From positions 1 to 64,000 of the forward strand of contig JBJKPR010000003.1 in the NCBI GenBank assembly GCA_046706185.1: a stretch of 64,000 nt of DNA, in the 5' to 3' direction. A program made the translations under genes and the position numbers. This document shows positions 24,580 to 32,520 of the stretch, in pieces. How positions within the stretch are numbered: the first letter of the stretch is position 1; the number at the start of each line of letters is the position of its first letter. The notes under the pieces are model-generated. The model saw only the letters and a program-made list of their open reading frames with translations. It had not been told where the DNA came from and did not search any database. The stretch comes from JAJZXY01 sp046706185 (GTDB taxonomy: Archaea > Thermoplasmatota > Thermoplasmata > Sysuiplasmatales > Sysuiplasmataceae).

Positions 24580-24590
24580 ATTATATCAAG
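24580..24590 (-). promoter_or_regulatory. TATA box for the membrane-protein gene 24076-24558
   Basis: Minus-strand TTGATATAATCTT; paired with a separate plus-strand element (AAGTTTTATCC near 24648) for the divergent HAD gene. Confidence 0.45.
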
Positions 24591-24687
24591 CTTCTTGAGC
24601 AAATATCCGGCCCTGCAACTTACAGGTGCCGTGCGGAAAAGACAGAAAGTTTTATCCAAGAGGGGGAGGTAGAAACCACTGTTCAGG

Positions 24688-25308
24688 GTGGATGCAGGTT
24701 TGAAGAGAGTACTGTTCGTGGACATAGGCGGTGTCTGCTGCGAAAATCCATGGGTCGTATTGTCAGGCAAGGTCCATGAAGAGTTTGGTATTTCCGCGAA
24801 GAAGGCGATGTCGGTGTTTGCGCGCGAAGCAGTTGACCTTGACATGGGAAGAACCGATTTCAGGCAGTTTCATGAGAAGGTCGTGACAGAGCTCGGCCTC
24901 CACTTCGGCCTGGATGAGTTCGTCGAAATGCATGACGGGAGCCTGAGTGTGAAAAATGATGTGTGCTCTCTCCTTCACGAGGTGAGGAGGAGAAACCGCA
25001 TCAGGCTGGTCGCGCTGAGCAACATGCCGGAGCACACGTGGCAGGTGCTGGAAAGGAGGTACTCGATGGCGGACATGTTTGACGATTCTGTGCTCTCATA
25101 CGCGTATTCGGTTGTAAAGCCCGACCCTGCCATTTTCGACATTGCACTGAGGAAGGCGGATGTCAGTGCTTCAGATTCCATTTTCGTTGACGACAGGAAA
25201 GAGAACGTGCTGGCTGCAGGGACAAAAGGCATACAGTCGATACTATTCAGTTCATGCAGGCAGCTCAGGAAGGAACTGTCGATGAACGGTCTTGTGCCGT
25301 ACCCCTGA
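24688..25308 (+). CDS. HAD-superfamily hydrolase (subfamily IA)
   Basis: 206 residues. Phosphatase-like fold: motif I VLFVDIGGVCCENPW with the nucleophilic Asp, motif II LVALSNMPEH, Lys in YSVVKPDPAIFDIALRKA (motif III), and motif IV SIFVDDRKENVLAA. The second residue after the nucleophile is Gly instead of Asp, as in several HAD-IA proteins related to YihX, so general acid catalysis may be altered. An N-terminal cap of about 70 helical residues (EFGISAKKAMSVFARE) is present. Substrate unknown. It lies 44 nt upstream of purM, but purM has its own TATA element. Start ATG 24688; the alternative TTG 12 nt downstream is possible. Confidence 0.85.
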   Translation: MDAGLKRVLFVDIGGVCCENPWVVLSGKVHEEFGISAKKAMSVFAREAVDLDMGRTDFRQFHEKVVTELGLHFGLDEFVEMHDGSLSVKNDVCSLLHEVRRRNRIRLVALSNMPEHTWQVLERRYSMADMFDDSVLSYAYSVVKPDPAIFDIALRKADVSASDSIFVDDRKENVLAAGTKGIQSILFSSCRQLRKELSMNGLVPYP

Positions 25309-25320
25309 CATCTGTCAAAG

Positions 25321-25330
25321 GATTTATCGG
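25321..25330 (+). promoter_or_regulatory. TATA box of purM
   Basis: GATTTATCGG centred about 27 nt before ATG 25353, indicating an mRNA that begins at the start codon. Confidence 0.5.
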
Positions 25331-25352
25331 CCAGACCACTTTAACCGGATCA

Positions 25353-26378
25353 ATGAAGGGCGAAGGAATAACATACGCCTCATCGGGTGTGGACATAGAC
25401 CTGAAATCACAGTTCATCGAAAGGCTTGTGTCCGAGCTGAGGTACAGGCGCAAGGGCAGGGGAAAGCCAGTCGGTCTCGGACATTTCACATCCACAATAC
25501 CGTTCGGAAACAGCATTCTGACGCTTGGCACGGACGGTGTTGGTTCAAAGCTTCTTGTCGCAAAGCAGATGGGTAAGTGGGACACGGTGGGGATCGACTG
25601 TGTCGCAATGAACGTGAACGACACTATATGCGTCGGTGCGGAGCCAATCGCACTTGTAGACTACATAGCCCTGCCGTTCCCGGACACATCGATTGCATCG
25701 CAGATCGGGAGGGGTCTCAACAGGGGCGCGGCCCTTGCTAACGTGGAGGTGGTCGGGGGGGAGGTAGCGGTGCTGAAGGACATGGTCAGCGAGGTCGACA
25801 TCTCTGCAAGCTGCCTTGGCATTGTGGAAAGGAAGAGGGTTGTGACCGGAAGGGGCATAAGGAAGGGGAATGAGCTCGTGGGCATAGCGAGCAGCGGACT
25901 GCACTCGAACGGCTACACGCTTGTAAGGAAACTGCTTCAGGAAACAGGCACGCAGCTGGATGAAAAGTTCGGCTCAAAGACACTTGGAAAGGAGCTTCTC
26001 AGGCCAACCGAGATTTACGTTCGACCGGTGCTCGATGTGCTCAGGAGGCACCGCATCACAGGACTTGCTAACGTGACAGGCGGTGGTTTCAGGAACCTCC
26101 TCAGGCTGAAGAAGGGGGTCTGCTTTTCTGTTGAGGAACTTCCGAAAGCACCAGGGATATTCAGCTTTGTTTCAGAACTTGGCTCCGTCACAGACGAGGA
26201 GATGTACCAGACATTCAACATGGGGGTGGGCTTCGTCATAGTGGCAGGTAAAGGCGAGGGGGATGCCATATGCAGGACGTTGAGAAAGCACGGGAAGAGG
26301 GCGCAGGTGATCGGCAGGATAGAGGAAGGGGAGGGTGTCGAGATGAGGCAGATCGGTGTGACCTACAGAAAGTACTGA
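25353..26378 (+). CDS. purM: Phosphoribosylformylglycinamidine cyclo-ligase (AIR synthetase)
   Basis: Fifth step of purine synthesis: FGAM + ATP to AIR. 341 residues from ATG 25353 (MKGEGITYASSGVDID), the standard PurM beginning; an in-frame extension of 33 codons lies inside the HAD gene and upstream of the TATA box. Family marks are GTDGVGSKLLVAKQMGKWDTVGID, VNDTICVGAEPIALVDYIAL, the glycine-rich SGLHSNGYTLVRKL, and NVTGGGFRNLLRL; the C-terminus ends MYQTFNMGVGFVIV. No other purine genes in the window. Confidence 0.96.
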   Translation: MKGEGITYASSGVDIDLKSQFIERLVSELRYRRKGRGKPVGLGHFTSTIPFGNSILTLGTDGVGSKLLVAKQMGKWDTVGIDCVAMNVNDTICVGAEPIALVDYIALPFPDTSIASQIGRGLNRGAALANVEVVGGEVAVLKDMVSEVDISASCLGIVERKRVVTGRGIRKGNELVGIASSGLHSNGYTLVRKLLQETGTQLDEKFGSKTLGKELLRPTEIYVRPVLDVLRRHRITGLANVTGGGFRNLLRLKKGVCFSVEELPKAPGIFSFVSELGSVTDEEMYQTFNMGVGFVIVAGKGEGDAICRTLRKHGKRAQVIGRIEEGEGVEMRQIGVTYRKY

Positions 26379-26605
26379 GGGGAACAGCGGCGTCTGGATA
26401 ATGGCTACCCCGTTGCCGCAGGACGTGAATTCACGGGTAAGAGGTGACCCAAGTGCATCGTTGTCGCTGGAGGAAAACTGTATTCGCCTGTGTAGACGCT
26501 GGACACTCAGGGGTGCGCTGCCAGATCGGAATGGCAGGACACGGTTCCTTACCCTGATGTCACGGCTGCAATGGTCAACGGAGCAATAGAAGGACGTGGG
26601 GGAGA

Positions 26606-27469
26606 CTAGCGGCCGCCCTTCCTGTATATGAGGACGGGACAGGGAGAATTCCTCATCAGGTACTCGAATGCGCCGCCGGAGTAGAACGGGAGTGCGGAGC
26701 GCGATATATTCGATGAGACGAACACGATTGAGTATTTGTCCTTCGCAAGCTCGTTCAGGATGGCGTCCGCGACCTTTGTGCCGTAGTAGACCTTCGCAAA
26801 AGTCCTGTAATCGCCATATCCCTCCTGCTTCCCCGAAGCTTCCTTCCTCGTGTTTCCGTCGGGCATCCTGTACTGTATTATTGGCATGCCGCCCAGATCC
26901 TCGGATAGTGCCTTGGCGATCCTGAGCACCTCCCTTCCTTCCTCATCTCCCTTGATTGCAACAAGCATCTTCCCGGCTGGCTTCCTGGGCATGGCGAGTG
27001 TCAGTTTGTTCATCATCATCACGCTGCACGTCGCGTTACGCACCAGGCTCCTTGTCTTGCTTCCGAACCTGAAGCTTCTCTTTCCCTCGTGAGGATTGAT
27101 GACAAACATCAGCAGCCCGATTCCGCGCAGTGCTATCTCCTCAAGAATGCAGCCGACTATTGACCTTGCATTCTTCACCTCGGGAGTCACGGTGACCTCG
27201 TGCCTGTATCCAGCCTCCACTGCGGCGATTGAAATTTTGGTGCTTTTCTTCCACTTGTCTATAACCTCAAGCGGGAAGGTCGTGTCTATGACGTTCAGCG
27301 TCACTATCTCCCCTCCGGATGCCAGCAGTTTCTTTGCAAGCGGCACCATCAGCTCGGCCGTCTCCCTGGAATCAGCAGGGACTAGTATCCTCTGAAAAGT
27401 CAGCTTTCCGGCTGAACGCGCCCGCGGGTCTCCCGCCGAAATATGCCCTGCCATCTCTGTCATAGACAT
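26606..27469 (-). CDS. Double universal stress protein (UspA-like), KdpQ-like in position
   Basis: 287 residues with two Usp domains. Domain 1, about 25-150: FQRILVPADSRETAELMVPLAKKLL and GIGLLMFVINPHEGKRSFRFGSKTRSLVRN. Domain 2, about 160-285: GKMLVAIKGDEEGREVLRIAKALSEDLG and NSPCPVLIYRKGG. The ATP motif GxxGxxGS(S/T) is only partly kept (RFGSKTRS), so nucleotide binding is uncertain. It follows kdpC by 54 nt but has its own TATA element, and in haloarchaea the kdp operon ends in a Usp-like gene (KdpQ) that modulates expression or activity. Here no KdpD or KdpE is present, so this protein is a candidate regulator of the pump. That role is inferred. Confidence 0.82.
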   Translation of the reverse strand: MSMTEMAGHISAGDPRARSAGKLTFQRILVPADSRETAELMVPLAKKLLASGGEIVTLNVIDTTFPLEVIDKWKKSTKISIAAVEAGYRHEVTVTPEVKNARSIVGCILEEIALRGIGLLMFVINPHEGKRSFRFGSKTRSLVRNATCSVMMMNKLTLAMPRKPAGKMLVAIKGDEEGREVLRIAKALSEDLGGMPIIQYRMPDGNTRKEASGKQEGYGDYRTFAKVYYGTKVADAILNELAKDKYSIVFVSSNISRSALPFYSGGAFEYLMRNSPCPVLIYRKGGR

Positions 27470-27485
27470 CTTAACATTACTGCTT

Positions 27486-27500
27486 CTTGATAATTCAACT
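27486..27500 (-). promoter_or_regulatory. TATA box of the Usp gene
   Basis: Minus-strand TTGAATTATCAAG between kdpC and the Usp gene, about 25 nt before the ATG at 27469. Confidence 0.45.
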
Positions 27501-27523
27501 TAACGCGCGAGGGAAACACCGCA

Positions 27524-28132
27524 TCATTTGATGACGCCATCGCTCACGAGTATGCCGTGAAGGGCTATATCGAGCGTCACCAGGTTGACGTAAGTGTTCC
27601 CTATGAAGCCAAGCAGCGGGTAGGTCGTGTGCTCGGCCACCAGCCTCTCAAGGTAGCTTGTATTCAGGTGCGTGTAGAACGAAACCCTTGAAAGCTGGAA
27701 GAGGGCGAAGCCGACGGATATGTCAGGGTCAAAGCCGGATGCGGAGGGCTCGACGCCGTTTGCAGGCACCTGGGTGCCGTTTGCGACCATTCCTGTGCGG
27801 AGTAGATATTCAGTGTAGTTCTTCGTCTCGTTGTAGAACTGCTGTGTGGCTATGCCTATTGCCGATCCCCCTGAGCCGTCAGAGCTGTTGTAGTTTACGG
27901 ACGACACTCTCGGCCAGAAGTAGTATGGCGAGGAAAAATTCTCGCCTATGAAGCTTGAGGCAATGATCGTACCGTTCTGGCTTATCAGGCTCCCGTCCGC
28001 CTGGTGCCCGAGGCCGATGCCGTGGGCTACGACTGCAACAAACCCGGGATAGGCGAAGCCAAGGAGCGCAAAGAAAAGAAGCGTCATGACAGCGACTGCC
28101 CTCAGATCCTTCCTGCACCCCCTTTCAGACAT
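27524..28132 (-). CDS. kdpC: Potassium-transporting ATPase subunit KdpC
   Basis: 202 residues from ATG 28132 (MSERGCRKDLRAV), eight bases inside the kdpB end. Stabilises the KdpFABC complex and increases ATP affinity. One N-terminal membrane helix (VMTLLFFALLGFAYPGFVAVV), then the outside domain with ASSFIGENFSSPYYFWPRVS and SGGSAIGIATQQ, ending in DPDISVGFALFQLSRVS, VNLVTLDIALH. All landmarks of the family are present. Translationally coupled to kdpB. Confidence 0.95.
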   Translation of the reverse strand: MSERGCRKDLRAVAVMTLLFFALLGFAYPGFVAVVAHGIGLGHQADGSLISQNGTIIASSFIGENFSSPYYFWPRVSSVNYNSSDGSGGSAIGIATQQFYNETKNYTEYLLRTGMVANGTQVPANGVEPSASGFDPDISVGFALFQLSRVSFYTHLNTSYLERLVAEHTTYPLLGFIGNTYVNLVTLDIALHGILVSDGVIK

Positions 28133-30158
28133 AGAACAACCCCAGCAGCATTGCAATCAGCTTGATGCCTATGAACGCGGAAACAAGCCCGCCAAGGCCG
28201 TAAAGAAGCATGTTCCTCCTCAGCAGCGTCGGTGCATCCGTGGCCTGGAACCGCGCTCCCCTCATAGACACAGGTATCAGTATTGGTATTATGATCGCGT
28301 TGAAAATAAGAGTCGACAGGACGGCAAGAGTGTCTGGATAGATGTGAAGTATGTTGAGCGCACCCAGTGACGGTATGAACGTTGAGAATATGGCGGGTAT
28401 AATGGCGAAGTACTTCGCCACATCGTTCGTTATGCTGAAAGTTGTGAGTGCCCCCCTTGTGATCAGAAGCTGTTTCCCGAGCGCGACTATCTCAATGAGC
28501 TTCGTAGGGTCTGAATCGAGGTCCACCATGTTTGCAGCATCCTTTGCGACAGCCGTGCCGGAGTTCATTGCCAGGCCGACATCTGCCTGGGCAAGCGCCG
28601 GTGCATCGTTTGACCCGTCCCCTGTCATTGCAATCAGATGGTTCTTGGACTGCTCCCTTACGATTATCTCCATCTTGTCCTTTGGAGTTGCCTCTGCCCT
28701 GAATTCGTCGACCCCCACCTTCTTCGCTATGCTCTGGGCGGTCAGGAAATTGTCACCTGTAACCATTATGGTCCTTATGCCCATGTTCTTCAGTTCGCTT
28801 ATCCTTGCATCTATTCCAGGCTTGATTATGTCCTGGAGTATTATGAGACCCTCGATCTCGCCGTTCCTGGTGAGCAGGAGTGGCGTCGAGCCCTCCATCG
28901 AGGCATCGTGTATCTCCTTTCTGATTTCAGCCGGGATTGCTGTACCTGCCTTTTCCATTGCGTCTGCAGAGCCCTTCCTTATGGACATGCCGCCGGGAGC
29001 GTCGGCGCCGCTCATCCTTGTCTCGGCGGTGAAGCGGACGGGAACGAGTTCTGACACAAGCTGCTTGTCCACCTTTGCGCCCCTCGCAAGGGCAAGCCTC
29101 ATCGTCGACACCCCCTCGGGCGTCGTGTCCATTGCGGAGGAGATGTACGCTGTCTCCAGGACATCAGCCTCGTCCCTGCCGGGGGCAGGGATGATTCTTG
29201 TGGCTACCCTGTTCCCCATGGTTATCGTGCCTGTCTTGTCAAGCAGTAGAACGTCCAGGTCGCCTGCCGTCTCAACAGCCTTCCCGCTCTTCGCTATCAC
29301 ATTGTATCTGACCACCCTGTTGACGCCTGCAATCCTGATCGATGGAAGCAGGGCGCCTATTGTTGTAGGGAGGAGACATATCAGGAGCGCGACAAGGGCT
29401 CCTATGTCCACTGCTATCCTAAAGAATTCGGAGATCGGTATAAGCGTGGATATGACAACGATGAGCACCATGCTCAGTGCAACGAGGAGCTGCGTGAGAG
29501 CTATCTCGTTCTGTGTCTTCTGCCTGTTTGCGCCCTCAACAAGGTTGATCATCTGGTCAAGGAATGTGGCGCCGGGATCGTTGCTCACCTTTGCCTTCGC
29601 CTCGCCGGATAGCACGATCGTACCACCAAGCAGGGAGTCCTTGTCACCACCAGTCTCCTTCACCTGAGGTTCTGATTCTCCGGTCATCATTGACTCGTTG
29701 ACGACGACAGCTCCATCGATTATCTGGGAGTCTATGGGCACTGTGTCCCCTTCCATGAGCAGGACTGTGTCCCCCTTCCTCAGGTCGCTGCTCTTGACAG
29801 GCACTGTCTTTCCGTCGCCCTCGACTTTTCTTGCCTCCGTCTCTGATCTCAGCCCCTTGAGGGATTCGGCATTCGCCTTTCCCTGCGCATCGGCAAGCGA
29901 TTCAGAGAAATTGGCAAACCACAGTGTGAAGAAGAGTATGACTGTAATCTCGAGGTAGTAGTCGAAGCTGTAGTTTCTTCCAAGCAGCCCAACGAACAGC
30001 GAAGGGATGAACGTCATCATTGCAGCAAGCACAGTGCTCAGGTAGACGATGAACATGACAGGGTTGTGCACGGCCCTCCATGGAAGGAAACCTTCGAATG
30101 AGCCGATGACCGCATCCCTCCTGTACTTCCGTGCATGCCTTTCTGCATCGCTTAGCAT
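28125..30158 (-). CDS. kdpB: Potassium-transporting ATPase subunit KdpB (P-type ATPase)
   Basis: 677 residues from ATG 30158 (MLSDAERHARKYRRD), two bases after the kdpA stop. Catalytic subunit: phosphorylation site VLLLDKTGTITMGN, TGES loop MTGESEPQVKE, hinge motif MTGDGSNDAPALAQADVG, and AVSMVD-type AKDAANMVDLDSDPTK. Seven membrane helices. The nucleotide domain carries the KGSADAME loop. Length is normal. The gene order is kdpF-A-B-C-usp. Confidence 0.97.
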   Translation of the reverse strand: MLSDAERHARKYRRDAVIGSFEGFLPWRAVHNPVMFIVYLSTVLAAMMTFIPSLFVGLLGRNYSFDYYLEITVILFFTLWFANFSESLADAQGKANAESLKGLRSETEARKVEGDGKTVPVKSSDLRKGDTVLLMEGDTVPIDSQIIDGAVVVNESMMTGESEPQVKETGGDKDSLLGGTIVLSGEAKAKVSNDPGATFLDQMINLVEGANRQKTQNEIALTQLLVALSMVLIVVISTLIPISEFFRIAVDIGALVALLICLLPTTIGALLPSIRIAGVNRVVRYNVIAKSGKAVETAGDLDVLLLDKTGTITMGNRVATRIIPAPGRDEADVLETAYISSAMDTTPEGVSTMRLALARGAKVDKQLVSELVPVRFTAETRMSGADAPGGMSIRKGSADAMEKAGTAIPAEIRKEIHDASMEGSTPLLLTRNGEIEGLIILQDIIKPGIDARISELKNMGIRTIMVTGDNFLTAQSIAKKVGVDEFRAEATPKDKMEIIVREQSKNHLIAMTGDGSNDAPALAQADVGLAMNSGTAVAKDAANMVDLDSDPTKLIEIVALGKQLLITRGALTTFSITNDVAKYFAIIPAIFSTFIPSLGALNILHIYPDTLAVLSTLIFNAIIIPILIPVSMRGARFQATDAPTLLRRNMLLYGLGGLVSAFIGIKLIAMLLGLFYV

Positions 30159-30159
30159 T

Positions 30160-31848
30160 CTATCCCCCCAGGAAGCCCGCAAGCGGTCCGAGGGCAAGCA
30201 CCGGCAGGAAAAGGAGAGCGCTCAGGACTATTATGAACGCGAAGAGGAACACGCCGAATATAGGGTCGTCAGTGACTGCCGCCCCTTTGGTCTGCGTCAG
30301 CGGCTTGGTCGAGGAAAGGACTCCTGCTATGGCGAATGTGATGACTATCGGTCCGTATCTGCCGACAAGCATGACAATTGCCTCCATGAGTAGGAAGAAG
30401 TCTGTGTTCTGCTGATTCAGCAGGCCGCCGAATGATGAGCCGTTGTTAGCGGCCGAACTCGTGAATTCGTAGAGAAGCGCAGTGAACGACTCGTTGGGGG
30501 GCAGATGCACAAAGCCGGCGTATCCTGTCATTACGGAGATGGCGACGGGTGCGAGTATTATCACGGGGTGTATGAGTATGAAGACAACAGAGTATCTCAT
30601 TACCCCTGTCGATATTTTCTTCCCGGTGAACTCGGGTGTCCTGCCGACCATCAGTCCGGAGATGAAGACTGCAAGTATCACGAAGATGAGCAGGTTCATC
30701 AGCCCCGTCCCGGCACCGCCCGGCGATCCCTGAACCTCCATGCCGAACATCGCACTCGCGACTGACAGGGGGCTCATCTGGTTCAGCATCACCATCGGGC
30801 CCCCTGTCTGGGTGTATGTGTTCAGTATCAGGCTGAATGTGGATTCAGCTATTGAGAACCTGGTATCCTTTCCTGCCCAGTTGCCAACGGACTGGTTGAT
30901 AGGAAGACCCTGAAGGAGCGCATTGGGGCCGGACTCGGCGAAGAGCGCCACCGCGAGCCCGACAATGAAGAGGGACATTGTGACAGCGACTAGCATTCTC
31001 GACTGCCTGGGGTTCCTGATCATGTGGCCGTAGGAGAAGATAAGGCCGAACGGGATCGACGCCTCGGTGATCATCTGCAAATATGCAGCGGCCGGTCCCG
31101 GGTTCTCAAACGGATAGGAAGAATCGGCGCCGAAGTATCCTCCACCATTTGTTCCCAGGAATTTGATTGCCTCCAGGCTCGCAACCGGCCCCCTGAAAAT
31201 GGTCTGGCTTCCCATGTTCACAGTATGGGCAATTACAGCCCCCTGGAATGTCTGTGGTACTCCAAGATAGACAAAGATAAGCGCTTCTATGACGCTGATA
31301 GGAAGGAGGACCCGTGTGATCGTTATTGTGAAGTCCCTGTAGAAATTGCCTATCGTTCCACCCTGGTTCACAATGCCCCTGATCAGTGCGACTGCGACAA
31401 CGATGCCTGAGGCAGCGGATGTGAACATGAGGAACGTGATCGCCCCCATTTGCGAGAAGTAACTGAGCTGCAGTTCGCCGGTGTAATGCTGGAGATTTGT
31501 GTTTGTAAGAAACGAAACAGCCGTGGCAAAATCAAGAAGGGGCGGCATCGGGCCGACATTGTTGGGGTTGAGAGGAAGTGACTGCTGGAAGAAAAGGACG
31601 AGAAATCCCGCAGCACCAATTGCCAGGTTCGTGAGGAGAAAGGCCCTCAGGTACTCCTTCCAGCCCATCTCATGCCTCGGGTTGATTCCCATCAGCCTGT
31701 AGAGCACGTTCTCAAGCGGGCCGAAGTACCTGTCAAGAAAGGAGCGTTTCCCGAGATAAAGCCTTCCCATGTATATGCCCAGGTAGTACGACACTACGAG
31801 TATGGCAATGACAAGGAATATGACCTGGACATACTCGACGAAATTCAT
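30160..31848 (-). CDS. kdpA: Potassium-transporting ATPase subunit KdpA
   Basis: 562 residues from ATG 31848 (MNFVEYVQVIFLVIA); longer in-frame extension contains the kdpF gene on the same strand in another frame and is rejected. K+-channel-like subunit with four selectivity-filter-like loops: NTNLQHYTGELQLSYFSQMG, FLGTNGGGYFGADSSYPFENP, VGRTPEFTGKKI, and SSAANNGSSFGGL. Ten or so membrane helices. It binds and gates K+ for the KdpB pump. Confidence 0.97.
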   Translation of the reverse strand: MNFVEYVQVIFLVIAILVVSYYLGIYMGRLYLGKRSFLDRYFGPLENVLYRLMGINPRHEMGWKEYLRAFLLTNLAIGAAGFLVLFFQQSLPLNPNNVGPMPPLLDFATAVSFLTNTNLQHYTGELQLSYFSQMGAITFLMFTSAASGIVVAVALIRGIVNQGGTIGNFYRDFTITITRVLLPISVIEALIFVYLGVPQTFQGAVIAHTVNMGSQTIFRGPVASLEAIKFLGTNGGGYFGADSSYPFENPGPAAAYLQMITEASIPFGLIFSYGHMIRNPRQSRMLVAVTMSLFIVGLAVALFAESGPNALLQGLPINQSVGNWAGKDTRFSIAESTFSLILNTYTQTGGPMVMLNQMSPLSVASAMFGMEVQGSPGGAGTGLMNLLIFVILAVFISGLMVGRTPEFTGKKISTGVMRYSVVFILIHPVIILAPVAISVMTGYAGFVHLPPNESFTALLYEFTSSAANNGSSFGGLLNQQNTDFFLLMEAIVMLVGRYGPIVITFAIAGVLSSTKPLTQTKGAAVTDDPIFGVFLFAFIIVLSALLFLPVLALGPLAGFLGG

Positions 31849-31862
31849 CGCTTGCTTGCTCC

Positions 31863-31955
31863 CTAGAACTGCTCTATGTGGAGCAGTGCATACGTGAGAT
31901 ACCCAAGCATCACCGCGATGAATGCAGCCACCACTATGTACCCTACGGGCAGCAT
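31863..31955 (-). CDS. kdpF: Potassium-transporting ATPase subunit KdpF
   Basis: 30-residue single-helix protein, MLPVGYIVVAAFIAVMLGYL then TYALLHIEQF, missed by length filters. KdpF stabilises the complex at the KdpA-KdpB interface. Stop is 14 nt before kdpA ATG. The size, hydrophobic profile and position directly upstream of kdpA support it. It begins 11 nt downstream of a predicted transcription start. Confidence 0.9.
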   Translation of the reverse strand: MLPVGYIVVAAFIAVMLGYLTYALLHIEQF

Positions 31956-31988
31956 TTGAATCCTCGCGCGCCGAATGAGTCGGCACCT

Positions 31989-31998
31989 CTTAATAAAG
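31989..31998. promoter_or_regulatory. Shared bidirectional TATA element between kdpF and cytidine deaminase
   Basis: CTTAATAAAG reads as a TATA box on both strands. With a 27-nt spacing it would start kdpF transcription at about 31966 and the deaminase at about 32020, leaving an 11-nt leader for each gene. Possible regulator-binding site because K+ pumps are induced by low K+. Confidence 0.5.
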
Positions 31999-32030
31999 GT
32001 ATCCAACATCTCGGTTTGAGGATTTCTGCT

Positions 32031-32471
32031 ATGGAGGAGGAGCTGACGAAGGAGGACCTTGAGCTCGTCGAGGAGGCGAAGGAACTGATAAGGGAGAGGT
32101 ACGACAGGGATAGGCACCACATAGCAAGCGCCCTGCGGACGGTCGGCGGCAGGGTCCACAAAGGAATCCATGTTGAGGCCTCTGTCGGGAGAATCGCACT
32201 CTGCGCCGAGGCGGTGGCAATAGGGAGGATGAGGACGGAAGGCAGCGAATTTGTGGACACGATCGTGGCAGTCCGCAGCCCAGGGGCAGGTGCAGGGACC
32301 GACAGGATGGAGGTTGTTTCGCCCTGCGGGATGTGCAGGGAGCTGATAAGCGACTATGGGTCGGGGGCGAAGGTCATCATAATGGTGAAGGGCAGGATGA
32401 GGAAGGCGAAGATAGGCACCCTTCTGCCTGAAAGGTTCGAACCATCTGACCACGGTATAAGCGGCAGCTGA
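32031..32471 (+). CDS. cdd: Cytidine deaminase-like zinc enzyme
   Basis: 146 residues from ATG 32031. CDA fold: zinc ligand and catalytic Glu in GIHVEASVG (Cys/His-x-Glu, here HVEAS) and the two cysteines in SPCGMCRELISD. This pattern is shared by cytidine deaminase and blasticidin-S deaminase. The ligand is His, as in some blasticidin-type members. It probably salvages (deoxy)cytidine. The frame extends 51 codons upstream in the kdpF region and is disregarded because the start lies after the TATA element. Divergent from kdpF. Confidence 0.85.
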   Translation: MEEELTKEDLELVEEAKELIRERYDRDRHHIASALRTVGGRVHKGIHVEASVGRIALCAEAVAIGRMRTEGSEFVDTIVAVRSPGAGAGTDRMEVVSPCGMCRELISDYGSGAKVIIMVKGRMRKAKIGTLLPERFEPSDHGISGS

Positions 32472-32520
32472 TGGCGCCCGGCAGAAAAGTGTTATGAACG
32501 GTTACTGACTGCACCATCAC

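Noticed and set aside
26401..26589. 62-codon plus-strand frame in the gap between purM and usp
   Set aside because: No ribosome site, no TATA at a suitable distance and Arg/Leu-rich composition without pattern. I see no gene in 26379-26605.
28351..29667. 438-codon plus-strand frame
   Set aside because: Runs opposite to kdpB, whose P-type ATPase motifs are certain. Open only because of codon bias on the other strand.
31956..32453. Long minus-strand extension upstream of kdpF
   Set aside because: The last 30 codons are kdpF; the rest is antisense to cytidine deaminase and lies upstream of the kdpF promoter.
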